Source: Acetobacter aceti (lineage in GTDB: Bacteria; Pseudomonadota; Alphaproteobacteria; Acetobacterales; Acetobacteraceae). Taken from it: a stretch of DNA of 64,000 bases. Every line of letters begins with the position of its first letter. The first letter of the stretch is position 1. The notes below the pieces were generated by a model, which worked only from the letters and a program-made list of their open reading frames with translations, made no database searches and was not told the origin of the DNA. Below, piece after piece: positions 34,939-43,276 of this stretch. The DNA lies in NCBI RefSeq assembly GCF_002005445.1, contig NZ_CP014692.1:620001-684000 (forward strand), given 5' to 3'. The translations under genes and the position numbers were made by a program.

Positions 34939-35022
34939 CTGCGTTTCCCAGTCTGGGAAGACAAACGGGAAAATCCCGCAGACCCGTCAAATTCTCATTT
35001 TACTGTTATATTTCAATAAGTT

Positions 35023-35047
35023 AGTGGTGCGAACTGCGGGACTCGAA
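35023..35047. other. att site: junction of elements B and A
   Basis: Twenty-five bases (beginning agtggtgcgaactgcgggac) are identical to 43128-43152 at the 3' end of tRNA-Leu. The sequence then diverges (gaatagtaac instead of gaacccgc). The crossover thus includes at most the outer 20-odd tRNA bases. It is flanked on the left by the start of integrase B and on the right by element A's resolvase. Confidence 0.88.
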
Positions 35048-35151
35048 TAGTAACAATCCCGCACGCGCTTGCTTAACACACTGATATAAAAGACTTTTAA
35101 AGTCTATGTGTTTAGAAGAATGTAGAAGACCTTTGTAGAAAATCAAGACCT

Positions 35152-35754
35152 TTATAGAGCGTCCTCAAGGTCGGTTTGTCTGCCATCTTGAAAAGTGGCT
35201 TTTTCCGCATCGTTGACGATTTGCCATATTGTCGAACGAGAAGCCGAGAACTGGCGGGAAAGCTTTGTATAGCTGTCGCCAAGGCCGTGAAGCCTTCTAA
35301 TCAAGGCTTTATCTTTCTCTTGAAACTTCTCTTTACGTCCAAGCCTGACGCCTTTCTTTTTGGCATTTCTCAATCCTGCGTTGACACGTTCCCTTATGTT
35401 TTCGCGTTCTAACTCTGCAACGCCTGAAAGAATTGTAAAAAGGAAACGTCCAAGATTTCCAGAAGTGTCAATACCTTCAGTTATTGAACGAACAGAAACG
35501 CCTTTAATTCTCAAATCTTCAAGCAAGTTAGCAAGGTGAACGGTTGAGCGTCCAAGCCTGTCTAACTTCCATATTATGACGGTATCCCCTTCTTTTATCT
35601 TCTTTAACATTTTATCAAGTTCAGGACGTGAAGATTTTGAACCGCTTGCCTTATCTGTATATATTTTTTTACAGCCTTGGTTTTTTAAAGCATCAATCTG
35701 CAAGCCTTCATTTTGTTCAACTGTGCTAACTCGTGCATATCCATATATTGCCAT
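35152..35754 (-). CDS. Serine recombinase of element A
   Basis: A 200-residue small serine recombinase: IYGYARVSTVEQNEGLQ, KLDRLGRSTVHLANLLEDLR, ELERENIRERVNAGLRNAKK and a C-terminal helix-turn-helix (SYTKLSRQFSASRSTIWQIV). It is of a different branch from the two in element B. It is located at the left end of element A near the att junction and may resolve tandem or replicated copies. A good ggag lies just ahead of the ATG at 35754. Confidence 0.9.
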   Translation of the reverse strand: MAIYGYARVSTVEQNEGLQIDALKNQGCKKIYTDKASGSKSSRPELDKMLKKIKEGDTVIIWKLDRLGRSTVHLANLLEDLRIKGVSVRSITEGIDTSGNLGRFLFTILSGVAELERENIRERVNAGLRNAKKKGVRLGRKEKFQEKDKALIRRLHGLGDSYTKLSRQFSASRSTIWQIVNDAEKATFQDGRQTDLEDAL

Positions 35755-35888
35755 TGAAATACTCCTTTAAATCATAAAAATTAACCCTCATTTCCGAATA
35801 AAATAACGAATAGATAAAATAAGGTAATTACCATATTAACACATGCATTCGATAAACTACAGTTTTCCGAACATAGGAAGAATAAAAA

Positions 35889-37853
35889 TTATATTTTAAA
35901 CTGTATAATATTGCTCGGTTCGGGTTGCTGTCGTGGATTCTTGACGGACTGCATCTGATTCCACTCTTCAAGCTGAGCCTTCAGGGCTTCGTCCAGCTTC
36001 TTGTTATCTGCTTCCAGCTTCATGCTTTCGGAGATTTCTCCGTGTATCGAACAGATGCACTCTCTCAGGTCGCTGGCCGTGTGTTGTGTATATTGTGAGA
36101 CCTCGCCCGCTTCCAGCTTCCTAAGCTCCTTCGCTGTCATCTTGTCCTGCTCGCTTTCGCTCTTTTCAAGCTCACGGATGTATATAGATGGATACATATT
36201 CGCCATCTCATCAGCCATAAAATCACCTTCATAAGCTTTTAGAAATGATTGAAAATCAGGAAAATCGCTTGGTAAATTGAATCGCTTATTAAAGTTGTCA
36301 TGCCTTCTGTATGATGCACGGAACTGCACAAGAGCATTAAAGATAATGCTTCTCTGGTCTCTGGGTTTCATTGCATCAAATGCCTCACGGTCAACGGGAC
36401 TTTCTATCCGTGGGTAGCTGACGGGCAACGGCTGAGCTTTTTGTTGCTTAATAGTGTATCCAAAGAGAATCCTACAAATTGCATCAATGATGAGAGAAAT
36501 TGCATCGTTATCAATAGATTTATTATATTTGTAAACTTCGCGGTTTTGAGCCTTTAGGTTTTTATAAACTCCGTCAAAATATTCCGCGTCATCTGCTTTT
36601 ATCTGTTTCAAGCGTGTCTTAATCTCATCAATATAATCATCATCGACAATGCGAACGTGTGAAATATCGGAAAGTTTTATTGATTTCAGTCCGTTGATTT
36701 TTGCTGTTGCGATAGCATTTTTAGCATTGCGCTGATTGCGTGTGTCTGCTGATCCTGATTTTTTAGAATCTGATTCAGGCTCTCTTGCAATAATTCTATC
36801 GGGTTCTGCCCGTCGCCCGCTTCCTGCATCAGGCTCAGGATTTCCGCTGTTCCGTCGTGCGCTTTCTTCGCTTCTGAGTATGTAGCTTTCTGCATTTCCT
36901 GCCGTTGCTTCTGCTCTTGCGTCATCGTGCTGGTCGCTCGGTTCGTTTTCGTAGTCGTCTGATTGTCGGTTGCTGGCCTTCTTGATGAGTCCTTTTTTGG
37001 CTGTTGCTGGGGCTTCTTTTTCATCCAGTTGAACATTATTCATCTCCTTATATAATTGGGCAAATTCGCCCTTTTTCATTTTTAAAAGTCTGTTTGCGGA
37101 ACCGATTAAAGTTCCATTCTTTTCAATGATGTATGTGTCTTTTTTTGTTCCAGCTTGAAACGTAAAGCCTTCAGACTCAAGACCAGAGATAAACGCTTTA
37201 AGTCCGTCCGAAGCCTTCCAGATATTTTCTATTGTGGCTTTTTCGTTTGGCAAAGATATGCCTGCACGCTCTGCTTTTCTCTGTTGATTCACACTGAAAG
37301 AAGCGGAAGGCAATTCGCCTGTTGTAATATGCTGGATGGCTTGGGCTTCTGCGGTTTTCCCTTCTTTTTCCAGAGCATAAAAGACCGCTTTATTATGTCG
37401 CCCCTGTATGATTGTCTGACCTGTTCGTATCTCTGATAAACGACTTAATTTCTCATTTCGCTTATACGAATTGCGACAATCTAAAGCCTTGCCTGTGACG
37501 TGATTAAAATGTGGTGCGATTAAGTGCCAATGTATTGCACTATTATCTTTTTTGCTTCTCTGCTTTTGATGCTCGACAATGACGGCATCCGATAAATTAA
37601 AGCTATATTCTTTGGCGATTGCTTCGAAATCTTTATATGCTTGTTCGCGTGATATAAGTTTATCGGGTGATATTTTGAAATGATGAAAACCATACTTTAA
37701 TCCGAAATTTTTGGCATCAAAGACCATGTCCTGCATAATGAACGGATTGCCCTGTAATGCGGTAATTCTCTCGTTTTTTGGGCCATTAAATATATGGTCT
37801 GCTGTGTCTGCGTGTCCGTTTTTTGATAATATTGGACCACCTTTTATTATCAT
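35889..37853 (-). CDS. MobA-family relaxase of element A
   Basis: A 654-residue relaxase. The catalytic domain includes VIVEHQKQRSKKDNSAIHWH with LIAPHFNHVTG (histidine motif), then LSRLSEIRTGQTIIQGRHNK, matching the relaxase of element B. A hydrophilic linker (residues ~280-390) is followed by a helical C-terminal region. The ATG at 37853 overlaps the MobC stop (ATGA). The linker is overprinted by a second gene in another frame (36686-37036), which explains its odd Glu/Ser/Asp/Arg composition. Base composition is much AT-richer than the element B homologue. Confidence 0.85.
   Translation of the reverse strand: MIIKGGPILSKNGHADTADHIFNGPKNERITALQGNPFIMQDMVFDAKNFGLKYGFHHFKISPDKLISREQAYKDFEAIAKEYSFNLSDAVIVEHQKQRSKKDNSAIHWHLIAPHFNHVTGKALDCRNSYKRNEKLSRLSEIRTGQTIIQGRHNKAVFYALEKEGKTAEAQAIQHITTGELPSASFSVNQQRKAERAGISLPNEKATIENIWKASDGLKAFISGLESEGFTFQAGTKKDTYIIEKNGTLIGSANRLLKMKKGEFAQLYKEMNNVQLDEKEAPATAKKGLIKKASNRQSDDYENEPSDQHDDARAEATAGNAESYILRSEESARRNSGNPEPDAGSGRRAEPDRIIAREPESDSKKSGSADTRNQRNAKNAIATAKINGLKSIKLSDISHVRIVDDDYIDEIKTRLKQIKADDAEYFDGVYKNLKAQNREVYKYNKSIDNDAISLIIDAICRILFGYTIKQQKAQPLPVSYPRIESPVDREAFDAMKPRDQRSIIFNALVQFRASYRRHDNFNKRFNLPSDFPDFQSFLKAYEGDFMADEMANMYPSIYIRELEKSESEQDKMTAKELRKLEAGEVSQYTQHTASDLRECICSIHGEISESMKLEADNKKLDEALKAQLEEWNQMQSVKNPRQQPEPSNIIQFKI
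36686..37036 (-). CDS. Overprinted MobB-like gene inside the relaxase
   Basis: A 116-residue ORF in a different frame from the relaxase. It has its own AAGGAG (37044-37049) seven bases before the ATG. The protein is coherent: a basic N-terminus (MFNWMKKKPQQQPKK), a Gln/Thr-rich linker and amphipathic helices (AEILSLMQEAGDGQNPIELL, then ILKNQDQQTHAISAMLKML). In RSF1010-type mobilization regions mobB is nested out of frame in mobA, so a MobB-like relaxosome role fits. No sequence homology is claimed; there is no membrane helix, unlike some MobB proteins. Confidence 0.65.
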   Translation of the reverse strand: MFNWMKKKPQQQPKKDSSRRPATDNQTTTKTNRATSTMTQEQKQRQEMQKATYSEAKKAHDGTAEILSLMQEAGDGQNPIELLQESLNQILKNQDQQTHAISAMLKMLSQQQKSTD

Positions 37854-38191
37854 AAATTGCACCTCATTCCATGGACAAGTTTACTTATTTGCTTTCGTGT
37901 CCGTGTGATTTCTCTTAGTTCTTCGCTAATTTCTTCCATTTGTCTTTGAGTATTCGCGTGTATCGCAATTTGATTTATATTATTGCCTATCTTTGATAGT
38001 TCTAATTGGATATTTTGCAACTCTGTGCGGGTTTCGTCGCCTCTTTTGCCTGTTGCCACGGATTCACGCATAAGCTGACGCATTAACGGCGCGATACCAT
38101 TATGTCCGAGTGCCTTGGCGTGCTGTTTCCAGCATAGTTTTTCTTCAGGTGATGACTTTATATAAAATCTCTGAGCGTATGTGGTGGGCAT
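37850..38191 (-). CDS. mobC: MobC-family protein of element A
   Basis: A 113-residue relaxosome protein. The N-terminus is PTTYAQRFYIKSSPEEKLCW, a helical middle follows (APLMRQLMRESVATGKR), and the MobC motif is LSKIGNNINQIAIHANTQRQ. A gga-gaac site precedes ATG 38191; the open frame extends 26 codons further, but only through the repeat described next. It is translationally coupled to the relaxase by ATGA. Confidence 0.85.
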   Translation of the reverse strand: MPTTYAQRFYIKSSPEEKLCWKQHAKALGHNGIAPLMRQLMRESVATGKRGDETRTELQNIQLELSKIGNNINQIAIHANTQRQMEEISEELREITRTRKQISKLVHGMRCNL

Positions 38192-38240
38192 TTTTATGTT
38201 CTCCTTTTTTCTTATGGGGTTCACGGGGCAAAGCCCCTGA

Positions 38241-38278
38241 CCAGTTGGAGCGGGTTCATCCCGTTCCATGCCTGGCTT
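38241..38278 (-). repeat. 38-bp inverted repeat, copy 1 (oriT candidate of element A)
   Basis: The complement of this 38-mer recurs exactly at 39384-39421. Its core on the minus strand is cgggatgaacccg, a small hairpin, followed by ctccaactgg. It lies about 50 bases upstream of mobC, next to ggggcaaagcccc, where an oriT is expected in this mobilization class. Confidence 0.6.
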
Positions 38279-38311
38279 TTATATTGTCACCAACGCTGGC
38301 AAGGGACGAAA

Positions 38312-39262
38312 TCACGCCAGTTCTTGCATGATGCGACGCGCACTATTCCCGGCAGAGTGAGCATAATTCCAATATTCTTTTGTATCGGATTTGCTGAGCT
38401 TATCGAGCCATTCTGTATCTAGCCCGTGAGACACCAGCGATTGGCGAAGGAGCCGAATATCGAAATCAATGCGGTAGGCGACCAGTTCGCATTTCTTTGT
38501 GATGCTCTTGAGTTCGTCCACAATCTGACAAATAGTTGGATAGCCCGAGAGCATGTCATCAGTGATACCATTCGCATCGGTCGCGCCTTCTGTCATCGGC
38601 ACGGATGGCTTCAACAATGAGTTGATATAGATTTTGTGTCCTGATTTGCTTGTGATGGTGACTTGAATCACTTCGTCTGAATCTGAAATTCCTGTGGACT
38701 CAATATTCAGGAGCAGGGAGCGTCTGGACGGTTGTGGTTTCTTTCTTTTCGGGAGCGAGAACAGCTTTTTAGTTGCAATTCGCTGGTCATAAATTGCTTG
38801 AGATTGTTGCTCAGGCGTCAGTCCGTTTAGGTATCGGATGAAGTCATTGTTCCAATATCTGGCTGAAATACAATCTGGTCGAATTGATTGCCAGTAGCTC
38901 CATAGCTCTTTTTTCATGCCGTCAGATAGTGATTTTGGCGACGTGTTTTTGTCGTTCATGATGGCGGAATACAATCTGAATTTATGGGAGACTGAACCGT
39001 ATCGGTCGGCCACCAGCTTCCGAATAGCTTCTTCTCTCGGTCCATCGGTCCTCTTTGGTAAGCCATCAAGAATTATGGTTGCTTCGTGTTGGAACAGATT
39101 ATTATCGAAGAAAATTACATCTTTTACGAAGAAACCGCTCCTTGAATGGTTACAACGGGAAATCATATGAAGCGGTGGGATGGGGGGCGAGAATAGTTCG
39201 TGAATACCGATACCTGTTGTTTCCGCTATTTTTGCTAGTATCTCACATTTGTATTTATCCAT
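38312..39262 (-). CDS. DnaQ-like exonuclease-fold protein with altered active site
   Basis: A 316-residue protein. The C-terminal ~130 residues look like a DEDD exonuclease fold: LLLNIESTGISDSDEVIQVT, then ATDANGITDDMLSGYPTICQ and LVAYRIDFDIRLLRQ. The family motif at the first strand is D-x-E-x-T-G; here it is N-I-E-S-T-G, so the first metal-binding aspartate is replaced. The usual HNxxFD is RIDFD. The protein may be inactive or structural. The N-terminal half is not recognised. It lies between the mob genes and the HUH initiator and may assist replication or transfer. Confidence 0.6.
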   Translation of the reverse strand: MDKYKCEILAKIAETTGIGIHELFSPPIPPLHMISRCNHSRSGFFVKDVIFFDNNLFQHEATIILDGLPKRTDGPREEAIRKLVADRYGSVSHKFRLYSAIMNDKNTSPKSLSDGMKKELWSYWQSIRPDCISARYWNNDFIRYLNGLTPEQQSQAIYDQRIATKKLFSLPKRKKPQPSRRSLLLNIESTGISDSDEVIQVTITSKSGHKIYINSLLKPSVPMTEGATDANGITDDMLSGYPTICQIVDELKSITKKCELVAYRIDFDIRLLRQSLVSHGLDTEWLDKLSKSDTKEYWNYAHSAGNSARRIMQELA

Positions 39263-39336
39263 CTGATTTCTCCCGCCGTTCAGTTATCATCCTTTCATAT
39301 GAATACTTTTATTGAACCAAAGGGGACACTCGGAAG

Positions 39337-40491
39337 TCAAGAAATACGAACATAAAAAGAACAAAAAGGGCTACAGAATGATGAAGCCAGGCATGGAACG
39401 GGATGAACCCGCTCCAACTGGCCAAGGTCTGCGACCTGTGGAACCGCAAGAAACTGCACAATATCCAGCCATGAAGATGGTGGCGGTATTCCTGTTGTTG
39501 TTCCGTTGTTGTTTGTTTTGTTATAATATATCATTTTATAAGTCCTCCATTGGTTAATGTTTTGAGATAGCTGGTAAAATGTTTTGAGTGGTGGACCACG
39601 TATAAAAACAAAATAGAAATCCGATACCTTTTTATTTATATATATCCGATGTTTTCTTTCATTACTCGCTCTAAGGAAAACTAGTTTTTGGTAATTGTGT
39701 CTGTTTTTCCTAATTTTATTGACGGTAGAGACGATATTTTTTAATCTCTGAACGTAGTTATTTGTGAGTGTGTGTTTTATCTCGTTGAAACATTCCAAGT
39801 CATCGAGAGCACGGTAATAACGATTATTAACGATGTGACATTTGATATTTTTGTATCTGTTGAATGTTTTGAGCATTTCGTTGTGTGGTGATATTTCAAA
39901 GTTCTGTTTAAATATATTATTCCATATGGTAACAATTCCTTTTTTGATTCCGAAGAAAGATATTTCAGAACTGTTTTTTATAGTGGATATGCGTTTTTTA
40001 TCATCATTATCTACAGTGCATTTTATGATGTAGTTGGTTATATTTTGTTCCGTAAACTTTTTTACGTGCTGAATGTTCCTGTTATCTATGTTTGTTTTCT
40101 CGTTAATCTGCTTTTGAATGGCATTATACGTTTGTTCCATCTCATCAGGTCTGACGAACATGAGTATATGAGTGTGTTTGATTCCTGTTTTATGCTCTTC
40201 GAGTGATTTTATACCGAAGTGTATGATATTTGATTTGGTTAGCTGTTTTCTGATTTTGGTGAGTTTGTCGTTAATTTCGCATCTCGATAATTTTTTACTG
40301 TCTTGGTATTTTTCGCTTGTTAGTGTGAAAAATAACGATGAAAAATTATAACGATGAGAGAAATCTATGATACCAGAAGCAATGGCTTTGTTTCGTTTTG
40401 ATTTGGTGTATTTTCTGTAGTCGTTTCCTTCCATAAAATATTTTGGAATATTGTTTATTTTATTCTTGTAATTTTCGTATTTGTCTACCAT
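39337..40491 (-). CDS. Rolling-circle replication initiator (HUH endonuclease)
   Basis: A 384-residue protein of very AT-rich coding sequence. Motifs in order are FSSLFFTLTSEKYQ (motif I), HTHILMFVRPDE (the His-x-His of HUH, about residues 113-124) and TEQNITNYIIKCTVDN (Tyr-x-x-Lys motif III). This pattern fits phage replication gene A/Rep proteins that nick an origin through tyrosine. The ATG has agga upstream. The last ~40 residues are encoded by the 38-bp repeat and its flank and are probably not part of the fold. It implies that element A can replicate after excision. Confidence 0.75.
   Translation of the reverse strand: MVDKYENYKNKINNIPKYFMEGNDYRKYTKSKRNKAIASGIIDFSHRYNFSSLFFTLTSEKYQDSKKLSRCEINDKLTKIRKQLTKSNIIHFGIKSLEEHKTGIKHTHILMFVRPDEMEQTYNAIQKQINEKTNIDNRNIQHVKKFTEQNITNYIIKCTVDNDDKKRISTIKNSSEISFFGIKKGIVTIWNNIFKQNFEISPHNEMLKTFNRYKNIKCHIVNNRYYRALDDLECFNEIKHTLTNNYVQRLKNIVSTVNKIRKNRHNYQKLVFLRASNERKHRIYINKKVSDFYFVFIRGPPLKTFYQLSQNINQWRTYKMIYYNKTNNNGTTTGIPPPSSWLDIVQFLAVPQVADLGQLERVHPVPCLASSFCSPFCSFYVRIS
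39384..39421 (+). repeat. 38-bp inverted repeat, copy 2
   Basis: An exact inverted copy of 38241-38278 (aagccaggcatggaacggga through ctccaactgg), about 1.1 kb away. It lies inside the 3' end of the HUH initiator gene, whose last ~40 codons it supplies. The pair brackets the exonuclease-like gene, making that segment a potentially invertible unit or marking origin sequences. Confidence 0.85.
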
Positions 40492-40642
40492 AATGAAATT
40501 ATTCCTAAGTTTGGTATCCTTTCACTGGGGAGTGGGTGTGGATATTCTGGTTAATAATAAAAAGGCATCGCTTTGTGTGGTGCTTTTTTATTAAAACATA
40601 ATATTTTGTAAATTAGAAGAAAATTGCATATTTAATTTATTA

Positions 40643-41449
40643 TTATGTTATTTTTATATTGTTTCCATCTATACTGACTGTCATTTTTTCACGTATTGGG
40701 ATTAGTTCTGTTGCGGTTGGTTGATTTAGAATGTAGTTGCCCAATGTCGGTTGGCCTCGCGCTTTGCGTATTTGTGGATAGGTGTTCATTATTCCACCTA
40801 AAAATCCAAGTATTTCATCAAAATTATCTGTTTCGGAGGTGTGGCATACCCATGCGGTTCCTGACATAAACCAATATGCTTTTCCTGCTATACAAATTGC
40901 TACAATTGGTATGGTATCTTCTTTATATACTTCTTTATATCTACCTATATCTGTTTTTCTGTTTCCAGACAAATCGGTATCGAGTGCAAATATAACACTT
41001 CTCACTCTTTCTTCTGTTGAATAAAGGAAATTGAAATCTCGTAGCTCAAGTGCGCTATTATGTGCTGTTTGTAAATCTTTACGTGTTAATCGAGTTTTCA
41101 CTTCTATGGTGTATAAAACAGACTCAAGTGGAAAAATGCCGATGCTTTCATCAAATAATATGGGTGGCAATATAGACTTGTCATATAAGACTATATCTAT
41201 TTGCTTCGATAATTTCCCTGTTTCACACTCAATGATTTGACCCGTTCCGACTCCCACATCTGCGGGTAATAAGGGACGAAAGAGGTCACGGACAAGTATT
41301 TCTAATACATTTCCTTTAACGCCTTGATGGGTTAAATTTGCTGCTGCTCTTGCTGAATGGATGGCACCTATTATTTTTGCTCGTAGAAAAGCTTGTATTT
41401 GATTTCTATTTTTCACTATTGCTTCCTTCTTTGTTTTGTGTTTGCCCAT
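40643..41449 (-). CDS. DUF6602-like PD-(D/E)xK protein
   Basis: A 268-residue protein. Its N-terminus is basic and helical (KKEAIVKNRNQIQAFLRAKI, then HQGVKGNVLEILVRDLF). The core QIDIVLYDKS ... SVLYTIEVKTRL gives Asp85 and Glu116-x-Lys118, plus Glu50, the layout of a PD-(D/E)xK nuclease; I place it in the DUF6602 group from memory. A beta-rich C-terminal part follows (VAICIAGKAYWFMSGTAWVC). It overlaps the integrase 3' end by 44 bases from ATG 41449. It is likely a cargo defence nuclease of element A. Confidence 0.65.
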   Translation of the reverse strand: MGKHKTKKEAIVKNRNQIQAFLRAKIIGAIHSARAAANLTHQGVKGNVLEILVRDLFRPLLPADVGVGTGQIIECETGKLSKQIDIVLYDKSILPPILFDESIGIFPLESVLYTIEVKTRLTRKDLQTAHNSALELRDFNFLYSTEERVRSVIFALDTDLSGNRKTDIGRYKEVYKEDTIPIVAICIAGKAYWFMSGTAWVCHTSETDNFDEILGFLGGIMNTYPQIRKARGQPTLGNYILNQPTATELIPIREKMTVSIDGNNIKIT

Positions 41450-43034
41450 CTGTTTTTTTCTGAAATAGATTTTTAATATTCCAGAATGGTGGATATTCAA
41501 TACTTTCTGCGACTTTTTTGAGATTCACAATATCCACGTCATCGAAATAGACGGTATTTCCTACAGACTTATTTTCTCCCTCATGACCGAGAAAATCATC
41601 AATCCAAGATTCTCTTAAACCACCTTCACCGTGTTCGTGGATGTTTCTGAGTTTTGTAGATACATTATGTCTGAACGAATGAAAAACGGTGCTCCTACCG
41701 ATACCAAGGCGTGTTTTGAACTTGGAAAAATCTCGCTGAAAATGGGCCGAGCGTTTTTTGTCTTTCCCTGTAAATCTCAGGTCGTGAAAGATATAGTGCC
41801 GTTTCTGATTTGTGGCTCTTTGAGCAAGGTCCAGAAGTCCCGCTTTTTGCAATGCTGAACAGATAGGGACAACTCGACTGCCTGCCTCTGTTTTCGCGCT
41901 CCATGCGGTCCACGGTTGGTTTTTCTGTGCTGGATGGTCTTGCACCAGGATGCAGGGGACGCCTTTGATTTCGGTAATATCCTGCGGTCTGAGCCTACAG
42001 ATTTCTTCCAGTCTCATACCTGTGAAAGAAGCAATCCCGACAATCATGCTGGCTGTTTTGTGACTGATAGTTCCGAACTGCCACGGCTGACCCGCAATCC
42101 TTTTCAGGTCTTCGTCATTCCAGCGGACACGCTTGGTTTTGGCTTTGGTATCGAACTGCCACCCGCCTGTGAAAACATTTTTATCCACAAGGTCGCGGAG
42201 TAGAAAATATTTCCACATTCCTGATAGTTTGGTGAAATGGTTTTTGACTGATTTTCCCGATACCCGTGGGAGTTTCTTTTTATTCGCGTAATCGACAAAC
42301 TCTTTAACTGTTCGTGTGTCGTTTTTCTGTTTTCCATATGTTTCGGGTAGTTGTTCCATTAGTGATTTAAAAAGCCCTGCATCTTCGCCTGTATAGGCTC
42401 TGATAGGTTTATCTTCACAGACTTCAAGGAACCTTTTGAAGGTGGCTCGATAACTATCAATGACGGATTGCTTGACGTTGGTTTTGGTAGCGATGAAGGT
42501 TTCAGTAGCCTCGGAAAACAAAGGTGAAGGCTTTGCTTCTGCTGGCTTCAGGTAAGCGTTGATTTTGTTAATCTCGTTCCGAATATCCGCAAGCAACGAT
42601 TTTTCGGGTTTAACGTATTTTATTGTTTTGTTTAATAGTTCTGCGCCACGTTCCGCGATGTTTTTCGCTCTTTCTAGTTCTTTGGCATCTTTCAATGAGT
42701 CAAGCGCGTGTCTTAATTCTTTCTGTTTATATTTTGTTTTTAGTGTTTTAATCTGGTCTTGATAATCTTTAATCAGAAACTCGAAAACTTCCCGCATTTC
42801 GTTGGGTAGTTCATTTTTAATGAATTCTTCGGTTTCTTTTAGTTCGTCCATAAGCCTTGTTGCTGAAATGAACAGCTTTTCCGTGGATACGTAAATCTCA
42901 CATGCGTAAGTTTTAGCCATATCTCGTTTTGTGGTTCCGAGAGAGTGCCACACTTCTCGTTTACCTAAAACATCACGGAGATGTGAAGGGACGCGCCGAC
43001 GAAAATGATAACCAGAAGGCAATCGAATCAGCAA
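41406..43034 (-). CDS. Tyrosine integrase of element A
   Basis: A 542-residue integrase with the same layout as integrase B: an arm-binding start (IRLPSGYHFRRRVPSHLRDV), a long coiled-coil insert (residues ~60-170), a SAM-like core-binding domain and a full catalytic domain (FTGMRLEEICRLR, VFHSFRHNVSTKLRN, LGHEGENKS and tyrosine in NTVYFDD). It starts about 95 bases from the 3' end of tRNA-Leu, its attachment site. The gene is AT-rich like the rest of element A. Confidence 0.93.
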   Translation of the reverse strand: MLIRLPSGYHFRRRVPSHLRDVLGKREVWHSLGTTKRDMAKTYACEIYVSTEKLFISATRLMDELKETEEFIKNELPNEMREVFEFLIKDYQDQIKTLKTKYKQKELRHALDSLKDAKELERAKNIAERGAELLNKTIKYVKPEKSLLADIRNEINKINAYLKPAEAKPSPLFSEATETFIATKTNVKQSVIDSYRATFKRFLEVCEDKPIRAYTGEDAGLFKSLMEQLPETYGKQKNDTRTVKEFVDYANKKKLPRVSGKSVKNHFTKLSGMWKYFLLRDLVDKNVFTGGWQFDTKAKTKRVRWNDEDLKRIAGQPWQFGTISHKTASMIVGIASFTGMRLEEICRLRPQDITEIKGVPCILVQDHPAQKNQPWTAWSAKTEAGSRVVPICSALQKAGLLDLAQRATNQKRHYIFHDLRFTGKDKKRSAHFQRDFSKFKTRLGIGRSTVFHSFRHNVSTKLRNIHEHGEGGLRESWIDDFLGHEGENKSVGNTVYFDDVDIVNLKKVAESIEYPPFWNIKNLFQKKTDGQTQNKEGSNSEK

Positions 43035-43129
43035 GACAAAGCCTCTGTGTGTAGAAGCCTTGTGTAGAAGACAAGGCTTTTAAGGTTGTTGTGAAACCAT
43101 AAAAGCCAATTAAATCAATGTGTTATCAG

Positions 43130-43215
43130 TGGTGCGAACTGCGGGACTCGAACCCGCACGCCCTTACGGACTCGAGATTTTAAGTCTCGTGCGTCTACCA
43201 TTCCGCCAAGTTCGC
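43130..43215 (-). tRNA. tRNA-Leu(TAA)
   Basis: 86 nt including encoded CCA. The acceptor arm GCGAACT pairs with AGTTCGC, the D-arm contains GGCGGAATGGTAGACGC, the anticodon loop is CTTAAAA (anticodon TAA), a long variable arm follows, and the T-arm is GCGGGTTCGAGTCCCGC. It is intact and serves as chromosomal attachment site: its 3' 25-27 bases are repeated at 35023 and 19718. The outward side (right) is core chromosome. Confidence 0.96.
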
Positions 43216-43276
43216 GTTGGTGCGGGTTTCTAGCATGTCACAAAGTGATCGGTAAGAGCCTTCTTGAGTGTGTCCG

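Noticed and set aside
39312..39557. Plus-strand ORF starting in the 38-bp repeat (MNQRGHSEVKKYEH...)
   Set aside because: It overlaps the HUH initiator antisense and gets its middle part only from the repeat; no ribosome site supports it.
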